64,000 nucleotides of DNA from JAWLBM01 sp041687675 (GTDB lineage: Bacteria > Pseudomonadota > Alphaproteobacteria > Rhizobiales > Pleomorphomonadaceae), in the NCBI GenBank assembly GCA_041687675.1, contig JAWLBM010000011.1, forward strand, positions 1 to 64,000, read 5' to 3'. Position 1 is the first letter of the stretch; each line of letters starts with the position of its first letter. The notes under the pieces were generated by a model. It did not search any database and was not told where the DNA came from. It worked only from the letters and a program-made list of their open reading frames with translations. This document shows, one piece after another, positions 40,620-48,553 of this stretch. The translations under genes and the position numbers were made by a program.

Positions 40620-41735
40620 TCACGGGCTGAGCAGGCGGCCGGTGCGGCGCACCTCGCGGCCGGCGATCTTGCCGAGGCGCTTGCCGGGATGGGCGAAGCG
40701 CGTGGCGGCGCGGGCGTAGAACACGCCCCTCGACGACGAGCGGACGACGGTGACCGAGCCGTCCGACGGGTCGGTGATCTCGGCGACCGGGTCGCCGACG
40801 TCGAGCACGTCGCCCACCTCGGCCCGGTAGCTGAGGATGCCGGCGCGGTCGGCGGTCAGCGGCTCGGAGCAGGCGAGCGGCGTCGGCTCGCAGAGCTCCG
40901 GCGGCGGCGGCAGCAGCTCGCCTTCGAGCGCGCCGAAGCGGGTGAGGAAGCGGACGATCGCCGCAGCGTCGGCCTCGGCTAGCGCGGGGGAGACGTCGGC
41001 CTGGCCGCGCAGCTCCACCGTCACCGAGCGGCCGGCGAGCGGGATCGGTCGCTCGGGAAAGCGACGGGCGAGCTCCAGGAAAGGCCGGCTCACCAGCTCG
41101 TCGAAGGGATCGCCGCCGGAGAGCTCGGCGGTGAGGATCGCCCGCGCGCCGAGCTCGGCGCCGAGCGGGCGGAAGACGTCGGCGAGCTGGGTCAGCGTGT
41201 AGAGGTGGACCACCGCCTCGGCGTCGCAGTGGAGGTCGAGCACCAGGTCGGCGGCGACGGCGCGCAGCGCCAGCTCCCGCTTCAGCCGGTCCACCGGGCG
41301 CAGCGCCGGCACCGCGGCGATGGCGCCGACCAGGGCGGCGCGGATCTGCCGGACGTTCTCGTCCGCATCGTCGGTGAGCCGGCCGGCCACGGCCTCCGCC
41401 ACCGCGTCCACCGGGTCGGGGAAGCCGCGGTTGAAGTTGCCGCCGTCCTCGAAGGCGAAGCGGCCGAGCGGCTGGCCGAGCAGGAACTGGGCAAGGCCGA
41501 TCGGGTTGGCGACGCGGATGACGTCGACCCGGCCGACGATCCGGTCTTCCGCCTCGAGGTCGCGCAGGTGGCGCGCGAGATGGACGGCGCAGAGCATCCC
41601 CGGCACCTCGTCGGCGTGGAGGCCCGCCTGGACGTGGACCACCGGTCCCGGCCGGGTCCCGCCGAAGCTCTCGACCACGAGTTCGTGGCGCGTGCCGGTG
41701 AAGGCGCCGTCGATCGGGGTGACGTGGAGGGTCAT
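40620..41735 (-). CDS. AspA/AstE-type zinc deacylase
   Basis: The 371-residue metallohydrolase is of the succinylglutamate desuccinylase/aspartoacylase family (M14-like fold). Zinc ligands are His40 and Glu43 in QAGLHADEVPG and His in LVLDLHCD. Family loops are ANPIGLAQ and the GNFNRGFPD segment that binds the acyl carboxylate. The C-terminal part (SYRAEVGDVLDVGDPVAEI) resembles the lipoyl-like end of this branch. It removes an acyl group from an N-acyl amino acid or related amide. Being embedded between permease and ATPase genes, with an ATGA overlap, it suggests the importer brings in an acylated amino acid or opine-like compound. Confidence 0.9.
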   Translation of the reverse strand: MTLHVTPIDGAFTGTRHELVVESFGGTRPGPVVHVQAGLHADEVPGMLCAVHLARHLRDLEAEDRIVGRVDVIRVANPIGLAQFLLGQPLGRFAFEDGGNFNRGFPDPVDAVAEAVAGRLTDDADENVRQIRAALVGAIAAVPALRPVDRLKRELALRAVAADLVLDLHCDAEAVVHLYTLTQLADVFRPLGAELGARAILTAELSGGDPFDELVSRPFLELARRFPERPIPLAGRSVTVELRGQADVSPALAEADAAAIVRFLTRFGALEGELLPPPPELCEPTPLACSEPLTADRAGILSYRAEVGDVLDVGDPVAEITDPSDGSVTVVRSSSRGVFYARAATRFAHPGKRLGKIAGREVRRTGRLLSP

Positions 41736-42460
41736 GCGGGAACGGGCTCCGCGGCGGGCGCGGCCTTGGTCCGGGCCGGCCTCAGGTGGCTGAGGTACCG
41801 GCGCTCGAGGAGCTTGAAGATGCCGGCGATGGTGAAGGTGAGGACGAAGTAGTAGACCGCCGCCGTGCCGAAGGATTCCACCACGACCAGGTGGTTGTAG
41901 TAGACGTCGCGGGCGACGCGGGTGATCTCGACCAGCGTCGCCGTGCTGGCGATGGCGGTGGCGTGCATCAGCCCGACCACCTCGTTGCCGTACTGCGGCA
42001 GCGCCCGTCGCAGCGCGCCCGGCCAGATGATGCGGGTGTAGATCTGGAAGCTGGTGAGGCCGACGCTCTGCGCCGCCTCGATCTCGCCGTGCGGCGTCTC
42101 GCGCAGGGCGCCGGCGAAGATCTCGGTGGTGTAGGCGGTGGTGGAGATCGAGAACACCAGCCAGGTGCAGAACCAGGCGTCGCGGAACAGGGGCCAGAGC
42201 GCGCTCTCGCGCATCCATTCGAACTGGGCGAGGCCGTGGTAGACGAGGAACAGCTGGACGAGCAGCGGGGTGCCGCGGATCACGAAGGTGAACAGGAACA
42301 CCGGCGTGCGGAGGACCGGGTTCCTCGACACCCGCGCCATCGCGAGCGGCAGCGAGGCGAGGAAGCCGGTGACCAGCGTCAGGGCGAGCAGCAGCAGCGT
42401 GATGCCGAGGCCGCGGATGAAGGCGGGCGTCGTCTCGGCGACGAGGGCGAGGTCGATCAT
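41732..42460 (-). CDS. Polar amino acid ABC transporter permease (HisM/OccM type)
   Basis: The 242-residue permease starts at ATG 42460. The five-helix layout begins with FIRGLGITLLLLALTLVTGFLASLPLAMARV; FVIRGTPLLVQLFLVYHGLAQ is the conserved family segment. The EAA loop EIEAAQSVGLTSFQIYTRIIWPGALRRALPQYGNE contacts the ATPase. It overlaps the other permease gene (ATGA) and the deacylase gene. Confidence 0.94.
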   Translation of the reverse strand: MIDLALVAETTPAFIRGLGITLLLLALTLVTGFLASLPLAMARVSRNPVLRTPVFLFTFVIRGTPLLVQLFLVYHGLAQFEWMRESALWPLFRDAWFCTWLVFSISTTAYTTEIFAGALRETPHGEIEAAQSVGLTSFQIYTRIIWPGALRRALPQYGNEVVGLMHATAIASTATLVEITRVARDVYYNHLVVVESFGTAAVYYFVLTFTIAGIFKLLERRYLSHLRPARTKAAPAAEPVPA

Positions 42461-43149
42461 GAAAGGTCCGCCTTCCGGACGCCGACGGAGAAGCGCCTCT
42501 GCACCGCGGCGAGCGCGATCACCGAGACGGTGGTGACGGCGAGGTAGAGCCCGGCGATCACCGCGTAGAAGGTGAAGGGCTCGCGGGTCGCCGCCGCGGC
42601 GAGGCCGGCGCGGTGGACCATGTCGTCGAGCCCGATGATGGAGATGATCGCGGTCGCCTTCACCATCACCAGCCAGTTGTTGGCGAAGCCGGGCACGGCG
42701 TGGCGGATCATCTGCGGCAGCACGATGCGCCGGATCATCAGCCACCGGCCCATGCCGAAGGCGCGCGCCGCGTCGAACTGGCCGCGCGGGATCGCCAGCA
42801 CCGCGCCGCGGAAGGTCTCGGTGAGATAGGCCCCGAAGACGAAGCCGAGCGTCAGCGTGCCGGCGATGAAGGGATCGACGTCGATGTAGCCCCAGCCAAA
42901 GCGGTCGCCGAGGGTGTTGAGGGCGATCTGGCCGCCGTAGAAGATCAGCAGCATCAGGATGAGGTCGGGGACGCCGCGGATCAGCGTGGTGTAGCCGTCG
43001 GCGAGGCCGCGCGCGAGCGGGCTCTCCGACAGCTTCGCCGCGGCGCCGAGGCCGCCGAAGACGCAGGCGGCGGCGAGCGAGGTCGCGGCCACGGCGAGCG
43101 TCGAGGCGAGGCCTTCGAGGATCGCGGGGAGGTATCCGTAGAGGAACAT
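42457..43149 (-). CDS. Polar amino acid ABC transporter permease (HisQ/OccQ type)
   Basis: The 230-residue permease begins MFLYGYLPAILEGLASTLAVAATSLAAACVFG. It has LIRGVPDLILMLLIFYGGQ as the RGxP family motif and the EAA loop QFDAARAFGMGRWLMIRRIVLPQMIRHAVPGF. I chose ATG 43149 because the frame upstream is compositionally biased and lacks helices. It lies 88 bp after the binding-protein gene, a usual gap for these operons. Confidence 0.94.
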   Translation of the reverse strand: MFLYGYLPAILEGLASTLAVAATSLAAACVFGGLGAAAKLSESPLARGLADGYTTLIRGVPDLILMLLIFYGGQIALNTLGDRFGWGYIDVDPFIAGTLTLGFVFGAYLTETFRGAVLAIPRGQFDAARAFGMGRWLMIRRIVLPQMIRHAVPGFANNWLVMVKATAIISIIGLDDMVHRAGLAAAATREPFTFYAVIAGLYLAVTTVSVIALAAVQRRFSVGVRKADLS

Positions 43150-43237
43150 CGGGCGGCCCTCCGTCGCACGGGGGACCGCCGCCGGGCGGGCCGGCGGCGG
43201 ACGGGTCGGCGGCCGCGCCCGCGGCCGCCGGTCGGGC

Positions 43238-43999
43238 TCAGCTGCCGGAGATGTCGAAGTCGAAGTACTTCTTCTGCAGCGTGTCGTAGGTGCCGTTCGC
43301 CTTGATCGCGGCGAGGGCCGCGTTGACGCGGGTCTTGAGGTCGCCGTCGCTCTTGCGGATGGCGATGCCGACGCCGCCGCCACCGCCGCCGATGCGGACC
43401 GGCTCGCCGAGCTGGGCGTAGCCCGCGCCTTCCGGCTTCTTCAGGAAGGCCTCGCCGGACACCACCGAGGAGCCGAAGGCGACGTCGCCGCGGCCGGCGG
43501 CGAGTTCCATGTAGACCAGCGTCTCCTTCTCGACCTCGAGCAGCGGGCTGTCCGGGTAGGTCTCGGCGAGGTGCTTGGCGCGCGGCGAATTGCGCAGCAC
43601 GACGATGGTCTTGCCGGCCAGCGTCGCCGGCTCGTGGTCGGCGAAGGCGCCTTCCCTGGCGATGAAGCGCGAGGGGATGTCGTAGTAGGGATCGGAGAAG
43701 TCCACCGCCTTCAGCCGCTCCTCGGTGATCGACATCGAGGCGACGATCATGTCGAACTTGCGGGCGTTGAGCGCCGGCAGCATGCCGTCCCATTCCTGCT
43801 GGACGAAGGTGCACTCGACCTTCATCTCGGCGCAGACGGCGTTGGCGATGTCGATGTCGAAGCCGCCCAGCGTGCCGTCCGGGGCGATCTGCGAGAAGGG
43901 CGGGTAGTTGCCCTCGACGCCGACGCGAACCTCCTCGGCGGGCGCGGTGCCGACGAGAGCGAGTCCCAATGCGATGGATGCGATAAGAGTCCTCACCAT
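43238..43999 (-). CDS. Polar amino acid ABC transporter, binding protein
   Basis: The 253-residue periplasmic protein of the HisJ/LAO family has a signal peptide (LIASIALGLALVGTAPA). Family motifs are GVEGNYPPFSQIAPDGTLGGFDIDIANAVC and IVASMSITEERLKAVDFSDPYYD. Two cysteines (Cys in AVCAEMKVECTF) could form the usual disulfide. A run of seven Gly residues (RIGGGGGGVGIAI) in the hinge is unusual. ATG 43999 has GGAGGA upstream. A promoter is predicted at 44040-44068. Confidence 0.93.
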   Translation of the reverse strand: MVRTLIASIALGLALVGTAPAEEVRVGVEGNYPPFSQIAPDGTLGGFDIDIANAVCAEMKVECTFVQQEWDGMLPALNARKFDMIVASMSITEERLKAVDFSDPYYDIPSRFIAREGAFADHEPATLAGKTIVVLRNSPRAKHLAETYPDSPLLEVEKETLVYMELAAGRGDVAFGSSVVSGEAFLKKPEGAGYAQLGEPVRIGGGGGGVGIAIRKSDGDLKTRVNAALAAIKANGTYDTLQKKYFDFDISGS

Positions 44000-44039
44000 G
44001 ACGATTGTCCTCCGGCGGTCGGTTCTTGACCCGGCGCAG

Positions 44040-44068
44040 ATCATGTACGACTATTTTCACGGAATCAA
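44040..44068 (-). promoter_or_regulatory. Predicted promoter of the amino acid importer operon
   Basis: On the minus strand, TTGATT (44063-44068; 4 of 6) and CATGAT (44040-44045; 4 of 6) are separated by exactly 17 bp. The element overlaps the leader of the divergent RpiR gene, so a regulator bound there could control both directions. Confidence 0.45.
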
Positions 44069-44071
44069 GTG

Positions 44072-44989
44072 ATGAAAAAAAGCGTTCAAAAGCCCGCATC
44101 GGCCGCGACGCCGTCCTTCGCCTTCTCCGCCTCGGAGATCGGGCAGAAGCTGCTGCTGCTCCACCGCGAGGGGCCGGCGACGCAGCAGCGCATCGCCGAG
44201 CACCTGCTGCGCAACCCGGTGCGGGCCGCGGCGGCCGGCATCGAGGAGCTTGCGGCCGCGGCGGGCACCTCGACGGCGACGCTGAGCCGCTTTGCCCGCG
44301 GCCTCGGCTTCGCCGGCTACGCCGAGCTGCGCGCCGCCGTCGCCGGCGCGGTCGAGGAGGTGATGCAGCCGGTCGAGAAGCTGAGGGGATCGCTGGCGCG
44401 GTCGGGGCCGGAGGGGGCGCTGCAGGCGGAGGCGCTGGAGGCCTCGCTCTCCAACGCCCGCGCCGCCGCCGACGGCCTCGCCGGCGGGCTGCTCGGCGCC
44501 GCGGTGGAGCGCATCGACGCGGCGCGCTGCGTCTATGTGATGGGCTTCGGCCTGTCGTCCCATGTCGCCGGCATTCTCACCCTGGGCCTGCAGCCCTTCC
44601 GGGAGAACGTGGTCGGCGTGGTCGACTACGGGGGGACCGAGGTGGCGGCCGCCCGCCTCGCCGGCGTCGGCGAGGGGGACGTGCTGGTGGCGATCTCGCT
44701 GCCGCGCTACGCCCGCGACGCGGTGGACCTGACGGCCTTCGCGCGCTCCCGCCGGGCGACGGTGATCGCCGTCACCGACGCGCCCACCTCGCCGCTGGCC
44801 CCGCTCGCGGACGTGCTGCTGGCGGCGCCGGTGGCGCATCCGGTGCTGCCCACGGCGACGGGCGCGGCGGTTCTGGTGGTGGAGGCGCTGGTGGCGGCGG
44901 CGATGGTGTCGAACCCGGACAGCGTCCGGCGCGCGGAGGATCTCGCCGACGTTCTGTCGGCCTACCTGACGACCGGCGTGCGCGGCTGA
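44072..44989 (+). CDS. RpiR/MurR-family transcriptional regulator
   Basis: The 305-residue regulator has an N-terminal RpiR helix-turn-helix (IAEHLLRNPVRAAAAGIEELAAAAGTSTATLSRFARGLGF) and a C-terminal SIS domain (VYVMGFGLSSHVAGI; LVAISLPRYARDAVDL) that normally senses a phosphosugar or similar ligand. It is divergent from the amino acid importer with a 72-bp gap, and is the likely regulator of it. ATG 44072 is used; the GTG immediately before it is an alternative. Confidence 0.92.
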   Translation: MKKSVQKPASAATPSFAFSASEIGQKLLLLHREGPATQQRIAEHLLRNPVRAAAAGIEELAAAAGTSTATLSRFARGLGFAGYAELRAAVAGAVEEVMQPVEKLRGSLARSGPEGALQAEALEASLSNARAAADGLAGGLLGAAVERIDAARCVYVMGFGLSSHVAGILTLGLQPFRENVVGVVDYGGTEVAAARLAGVGEGDVLVAISLPRYARDAVDLTAFARSRRATVIAVTDAPTSPLAPLADVLLAAPVAHPVLPTATGAAVLVVEALVAAAMVSNPDSVRRAEDLADVLSAYLTTGVRG

Positions 44990-45014
44990 CCCCGACGCCC
45001 GGCGTCCGGCGCCG

Positions 45015-45089
45015 TCAGCGCCGGAAGCCCCGGCGCGCCTTCTTCAGGAGCCAGCCCAGGAACAGGGCCTTGATCACGCTGCGGACCAT
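45015..45089 (-). CDS. 24-residue hydrophobic/basic peptide
   Basis: A frame of 25 codons with stop starts at ATG 45089, preceded by GGAGGA at about 8 bp, a near-perfect ribosome binding site. The peptide begins MVRSVIKALFLGWLLKKARR and ends with FRR, so it has one amphipathic/hydrophobic half and a strongly basic tail. It lies 39 bp downstream of the next small gene on the same strand. No family is recognised. The support is the ribosome binding site and the tandem arrangement. Confidence 0.5.
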   Translation of the reverse strand: MVRSVIKALFLGWLLKKARRGFRR

Positions 45090-45128
45090 CGGAGCGTCCT
45101 CCGGTCGGGGTGGAGCAGAGATCGACGG

Positions 45129-45206
45129 TCAGAAGATGACGCCGAGGAACCAGAGCACGGCGAGCACCACGACCACGAGGCCGACGATGTAGATGATCGA
45201 GTTCAC
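45129..45206 (-). CDS. 25-residue single-helix membrane peptide
   Basis: GTG 45206 is preceded by GGAGGT, 8 bp upstream, a perfect Shine-Dalgarno match. The peptide begins NSIIYIVGLVVVVLAVLWFL and ends GVIF, one transmembrane helix with almost no soluble part. Peptides of this pattern are common small hypothetical genes in alphaproteobacteria as I recall. The function is unknown. It precedes the 24-residue peptide gene in the same transcript direction. Confidence 0.6.
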   Translation of the reverse strand: MNSIIYIVGLVVVVLAVLWFLGVIF

Positions 45207-45368
45207 GGCAGAACCTCCGTTCGGTTGTCGATGACGAAAGAACACGGCCGGAGCGGAATCGTTCAATGTACCCGCCGCGTGGCGTATGCTCCGCGTGTCA
45301 GAACTGTGCCGCCGCGGGCGTTGCGGCAAGGCTCGCGGGGTCGTCCGCCGCGGCGGGAAGGGAGAGCG

Positions 45369-45608
45369 ATGAGCAGGATCGTCTACGAAATCGTCCGTCA
45401 CGACTGGGGCTGGGCCTATCGGCTCGGCGACGTCTACTCGGAGACCTATCCCACCCACGACGACGCGCGCGACGCCGCCAAGCAGGTGGCGCGCGAGCAG
45501 CGGCAGCCGGGGGAGACCACCGAGATCAGCTGGGAGGACGAGAACGGCCGCTGGCACACAGAGATGTCCGACGGCGGCGACCGGCCGGACCCGGACGTCA
45601 CCGGCTGA
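45369..45608 (+). CDS. DUF2188 domain-containing protein
   Basis: The 79-residue protein carries the DUF2188 pattern: YEIVRHDWGWAYRLGDVYSETYPTHDDARDAAKQVA, with the conserved W-AYR...TH..A.. core, then a charged tail (ISWEDENGRWHTE). The family function is unknown. ATG 45369 has GGAGAG upstream. The promoter/operator at 45628-45665 begins 20 bp after its stop, so it is probably outside the following operon. Confidence 0.88.
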   Translation: MSRIVYEIVRHDWGWAYRLGDVYSETYPTHDDARDAAKQVAREQRQPGETTEISWEDENGRWHTEMSDGGDRPDPDVTG

Positions 45609-45627
45609 TCCGGGTCGCCGGCCGCCG

Positions 45628-45665
45628 TTGACAGGAGAGATCATTCGTCCTTCAATGATCTCTCC
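45628..45665 (+). promoter_or_regulatory. Promoter with overlapping perfect inverted repeat (operator)
   Basis: TTGACA (45628-45633, exact consensus) and TTCAAT (45651-45656; 4 of 6) are 17 bp apart. A perfect 12-bp inverted repeat, GGAGAGATCATT (45634-45645) and AATGATCTCTCC (45654-45665) with an 8-nt spacer, fills the promoter spacer and extends over the -10. This is the geometry of a repressor operator. The MarR gene at 55419 is the only regulator in the operon and is the obvious candidate. There is no T tract, so it is not an intrinsic terminator. Confidence 0.65.
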
Positions 45666-45714
45666 TCGAGCGGCCGCGGGAGTCCTGCCCCGGCCATCCC
45701 AGCGGCGGGACGCC

Positions 45715-46488
45715 ATGGCGGCCTTCGACCAACAGCGGGTGACCGAGGTCCGCCACTGGACGGACCGGCTGTTCGCCTTCCGCACCACGCGCGACCGCGG
45801 CTTCCGCTTCGAGAACGGCCAGTTCGTGATGATCGGCCTGGAGGTCGACGGCAAGCCGCTGGTGCGCGCCTATTCGATCGCGAGCGCCAACTACGAGGAC
45901 GAGCTCGCCTTCTACTCGATCAAGGTGCCGGACGGACCGCTCACCTCGCGGCTGCAGAAGATCCGCGAGGGGGACACCGTCCTCGTCGGCCGCAAGCCGA
46001 CCGGCACGCTGGTGCAGGACAGCCTCGTCCCCGGCCGGCGGCTGTGGCTCGTCTCCACCGGCACCGGCATCGCGCCCTTCGTCAGCATCGTCAAGGACCC
46101 GGTCGTCTACGAGCGCTTCGAGACGGTGGTCCTCGTCCACGGCTGCCGCTTCGCCGCCGAGCTGGAGTACGGCCGGCAGGCCGTCGAGGCCGTCCGCGCG
46201 GACATGTTCCTCGCCGAGATCATCGGCGACCGGCTGGTCTACTACCCGACCGTCACCCGCGAGCCGTTCCTCCACAACGGCCGCGTCACCAACCTACTGC
46301 GCGACGGGCGCATGCCCGCCGACCTCGGCCTGCCGCCCCTCTCGCCCGCCGACGACCGGGTGATGATCTGCGGCAGCGAGGCGGTGCTCGCCGACATGGT
46401 CGGGCTGATGAAGGAGCTCGGCTTCTCGGAGGGCTCCGTCTCCCGGCCGGGCGAATACGTCATCGAGAAGGCCTTCGCCGAGAAATAG
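45715..46488 (+). CDS. fpr: Ferredoxin-NADP reductase
   Basis: The 257-residue flavoenzyme has FAD motif RAYSIAS (residues 51-57), NADP-binding STGTGIAPF (114-122) and CGSEAVLADM. The C-terminal YVIEKAFAEK is typical of bacterial Fpr of the alphaproteobacterial/Azotobacter type. It exchanges electrons between NADPH and ferredoxin or flavodoxin. ATG 45715 has GGGA upstream and lies downstream of the predicted promoter. It is only 10 bp from hyuA, so it is the first gene of the catabolic operon, where it could supply reduced ferredoxin to the 6-hydroxynicotinate-reductase-like enzyme. No ferredoxin gene is in the operon. Confidence 0.93.
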   Translation: MAAFDQQRVTEVRHWTDRLFAFRTTRDRGFRFENGQFVMIGLEVDGKPLVRAYSIASANYEDELAFYSIKVPDGPLTSRLQKIREGDTVLVGRKPTGTLVQDSLVPGRRLWLVSTGTGIAPFVSIVKDPVVYERFETVVLVHGCRFAAELEYGRQAVEAVRADMFLAEIIGDRLVYYPTVTREPFLHNGRVTNLLRDGRMPADLGLPPLSPADDRVMICGSEAVLADMVGLMKELGFSEGSVSRPGEYVIEKAFAEK

Positions 46489-46498
46489 GGGACGGGAC

Positions 46499-48553
46499 AT
46501 GGAGGCAGCGACCGCCGTCGGCACCGGTGGACCCCGCGTCAGGCGGGTGGCCGGGATCGACGTCGGCGGCACCTTCACCGACCTGGTCCTGACCGAGACC
46601 GCGGCCGGCGCCACCAGCATCCGCGTCGCCAAGGTGCCGACCACGCTGCCGAACCAGGCCGAGGGCGTGCTCGCCGCCATCGACGCCGCCGGCGTCTCGC
46701 CCGCCGACCTCGACCTCGTCATCCACGGCACCACCGCCACCACCAACGCGGTGCTCGAGCGCAAGACCGCGCGGGTCGGGCTGATCACCACCCGCGGCTT
46801 CCGCGACACCCTGGAGCTCGGCCGCCGCACCCGGCCGAAGCCCTATGGCCTCTTTGGCACCTTCGAGCCGCTGGTGCCCCGCGAACTCCGCCTGGAGGTG
46901 AGCGAGCGGATGGACGCCCGCGGGGCCGTCGTCACCCCGCTGGAGCGGTCCGAGGTCGCCGCCGCCGCCCGGGCGCTGCTCGAGGCCGGCTGCGAGGCGC
47001 TGGTGATCCATTTCCTGCACGCCTACGCCAATCCCGCGCACGAGATCGCCGCCGGCGAGGTCGTCGCGCGGATCTGGCCGAACGACCACGTCACCCTCGG
47101 CCACCGGCTGCTGTCGGAATACCGGGAGTACGAGCGCGGCACCACCGCCTCGGTCAACGCCGCGGTGCAGCCGATCCTCGACCGCTACATCCGCCGGCTC
47201 TCGGAGGAACTCGCCCGCCGCGGCTTCACCCGCGACCTCCTCGTCATGAACGGCAACGGCGGCACCGTCGCCGCGCCGCTGGTCGCCCGCGAGGCGGCGA
47301 AGACGGTGATGTCCGGCCCCGCCTCGGGGGTGATGGCGGCGGCGGCGACACTGGCCCAGACGGGCCTTGCCAACGCCGTCACCTACGACATGGGCGGCAC
47401 CTCGACCGACGTCGCGCTGATCCACGGCGGCATCCCGGAGGTGTCGAGCGAACTGTCGATCGACTACGGCCTGCCGATCCACGTGCCGATGGTGGACGTG
47501 CGCACCGTCGGCGCCGGCGGCGGCTCGATCGCCTGGCTCGACGCGGCGGGCATGCTGCGGGTCGGCCCGGAGTCGGCCGGCGCGGACCCCGGCCCGATCG
47601 CCTACGGCCGCGGCGGGCGGCGCCCGACCATCACCGACGCCAACCTGCTGCTCGGCCGGCTCGACCCGGCGACCTTCGGCGCCGGGCCCGAGCGGATGGC
47701 GGCCGTCCGCGCGGCGATGGACAAGCAGATCGCCCGGCCGCTCGGCTTCACGGTCGAGGAGGCGGCCGCGGCCGTCGTCCGCCTCGCCAACACCCACATG
47801 GCCGGGGCGATCCGGATGGTGTCGCTGTCACGCGGATTCGACCCGCGGGACTTCGTGCTGTTCGCCTTCGGCGGCGCCGGGCCGCTGCACGCGGTGGAGA
47901 TCGCCCGCGAACTCGGCATCCCCGAAGTGCTGGTGCCGGCCCGGCCGGGGCTCACCAACGCCCTCGGCTGCCTCGTCGCCGACCTGCGGCAGGACTTCGT
48001 CCAGACGCTGAACACGCCCGTCGGCGACCTCGACATGGACCGCGTCGCCGCCGTGCTCGAGGCGCAGGAGGCGGAGGGACGGGCGATCAACGGGGCGGAG
48101 GCGGAGGAGATCGTGGGCACGGTGGTGGTTCATGCCGCCGACATGCAGTTCCGCGGCCAGACCCACCTGATCCGCGTCGCCCTGCCCGGCGCCCGGGTGG
48201 CGAGGGAGGAGCTGCAGCGACTGTTCGAGGAGGCCTACTTCGCCCGCTTCGAGGTGCGCCTGCCGGAGGTGCGGGCGGTGCTCGTCAATCTTCTGACCTC
48301 GGTGATCGGCCGCCGCCAGCCGCTGTCGCTCGCCGCCCTCGCCTCGCCCGCCGGCGCGCCGGCGCGGGCCGCCGACGACGCCGGCTGGACCACCGCCGCG
48401 GTCCGCGACCGCGAGAGGCTGCGGCCGGACGAGGTCGTGCGCGGCCCCGCCGTCATCCGCCAGATGGACGCCACCACCTTCGTCGACGCGGGCGCCAGCG
48501 CCCGGCTCGACCGCCTCGGCAACCTCCGGATCGCCGTGGGGGCCGCGCCATGA
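46499..48553 (+). CDS. hyuA: Hydantoinase/oxoprolinase family, subunit A
   Basis: The 684-residue protein is an ASKHA-fold ATPase subunit. Phosphate-1 motif is GIDVGGTFTDLVL (about residues 19-31). HGTTATTNAVLERK, GLITTRGFRD, TYDMGGTSTDVALI and GAGGGSIAWLD are all family signatures. With HyuB it performs ATP-dependent hydrolysis of a cyclic amide (5-oxoproline, N-methylhydantoin) or carboxylation of a ketone. It lacks the acetone-carboxylase gamma subunit neighbour, so hydrolysis of a lactam is the better guess. The stop overlaps hyuB (ATGA). Confidence 0.93.
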   Translation: MEAATAVGTGGPRVRRVAGIDVGGTFTDLVLTETAAGATSIRVAKVPTTLPNQAEGVLAAIDAAGVSPADLDLVIHGTTATTNAVLERKTARVGLITTRGFRDTLELGRRTRPKPYGLFGTFEPLVPRELRLEVSERMDARGAVVTPLERSEVAAAARALLEAGCEALVIHFLHAYANPAHEIAAGEVVARIWPNDHVTLGHRLLSEYREYERGTTASVNAAVQPILDRYIRRLSEELARRGFTRDLLVMNGNGGTVAAPLVAREAAKTVMSGPASGVMAAAATLAQTGLANAVTYDMGGTSTDVALIHGGIPEVSSELSIDYGLPIHVPMVDVRTVGAGGGSIAWLDAAGMLRVGPESAGADPGPIAYGRGGRRPTITDANLLLGRLDPATFGAGPERMAAVRAAMDKQIARPLGFTVEEAAAAVVRLANTHMAGAIRMVSLSRGFDPRDFVLFAFGGAGPLHAVEIARELGIPEVLVPARPGLTNALGCLVADLRQDFVQTLNTPVGDLDMDRVAAVLEAQEAEGRAINGAEAEEIVGTVVVHAADMQFRGQTHLIRVALPGARVAREELQRLFEEAYFARFEVRLPEVRAVLVNLLTSVIGRRQPLSLAALASPAGAPARAADDAGWTTAAVRDRERLRPDEVVRGPAVIRQMDATTFVDAGASARLDRLGNLRIAVGAAP

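Noticed and set aside
45634..45665. Intrinsic terminator of the DUF2188 gene
   Set aside because: The inverted repeat has no T tract and lies inside a consensus promoter, so an operator is the better reading.
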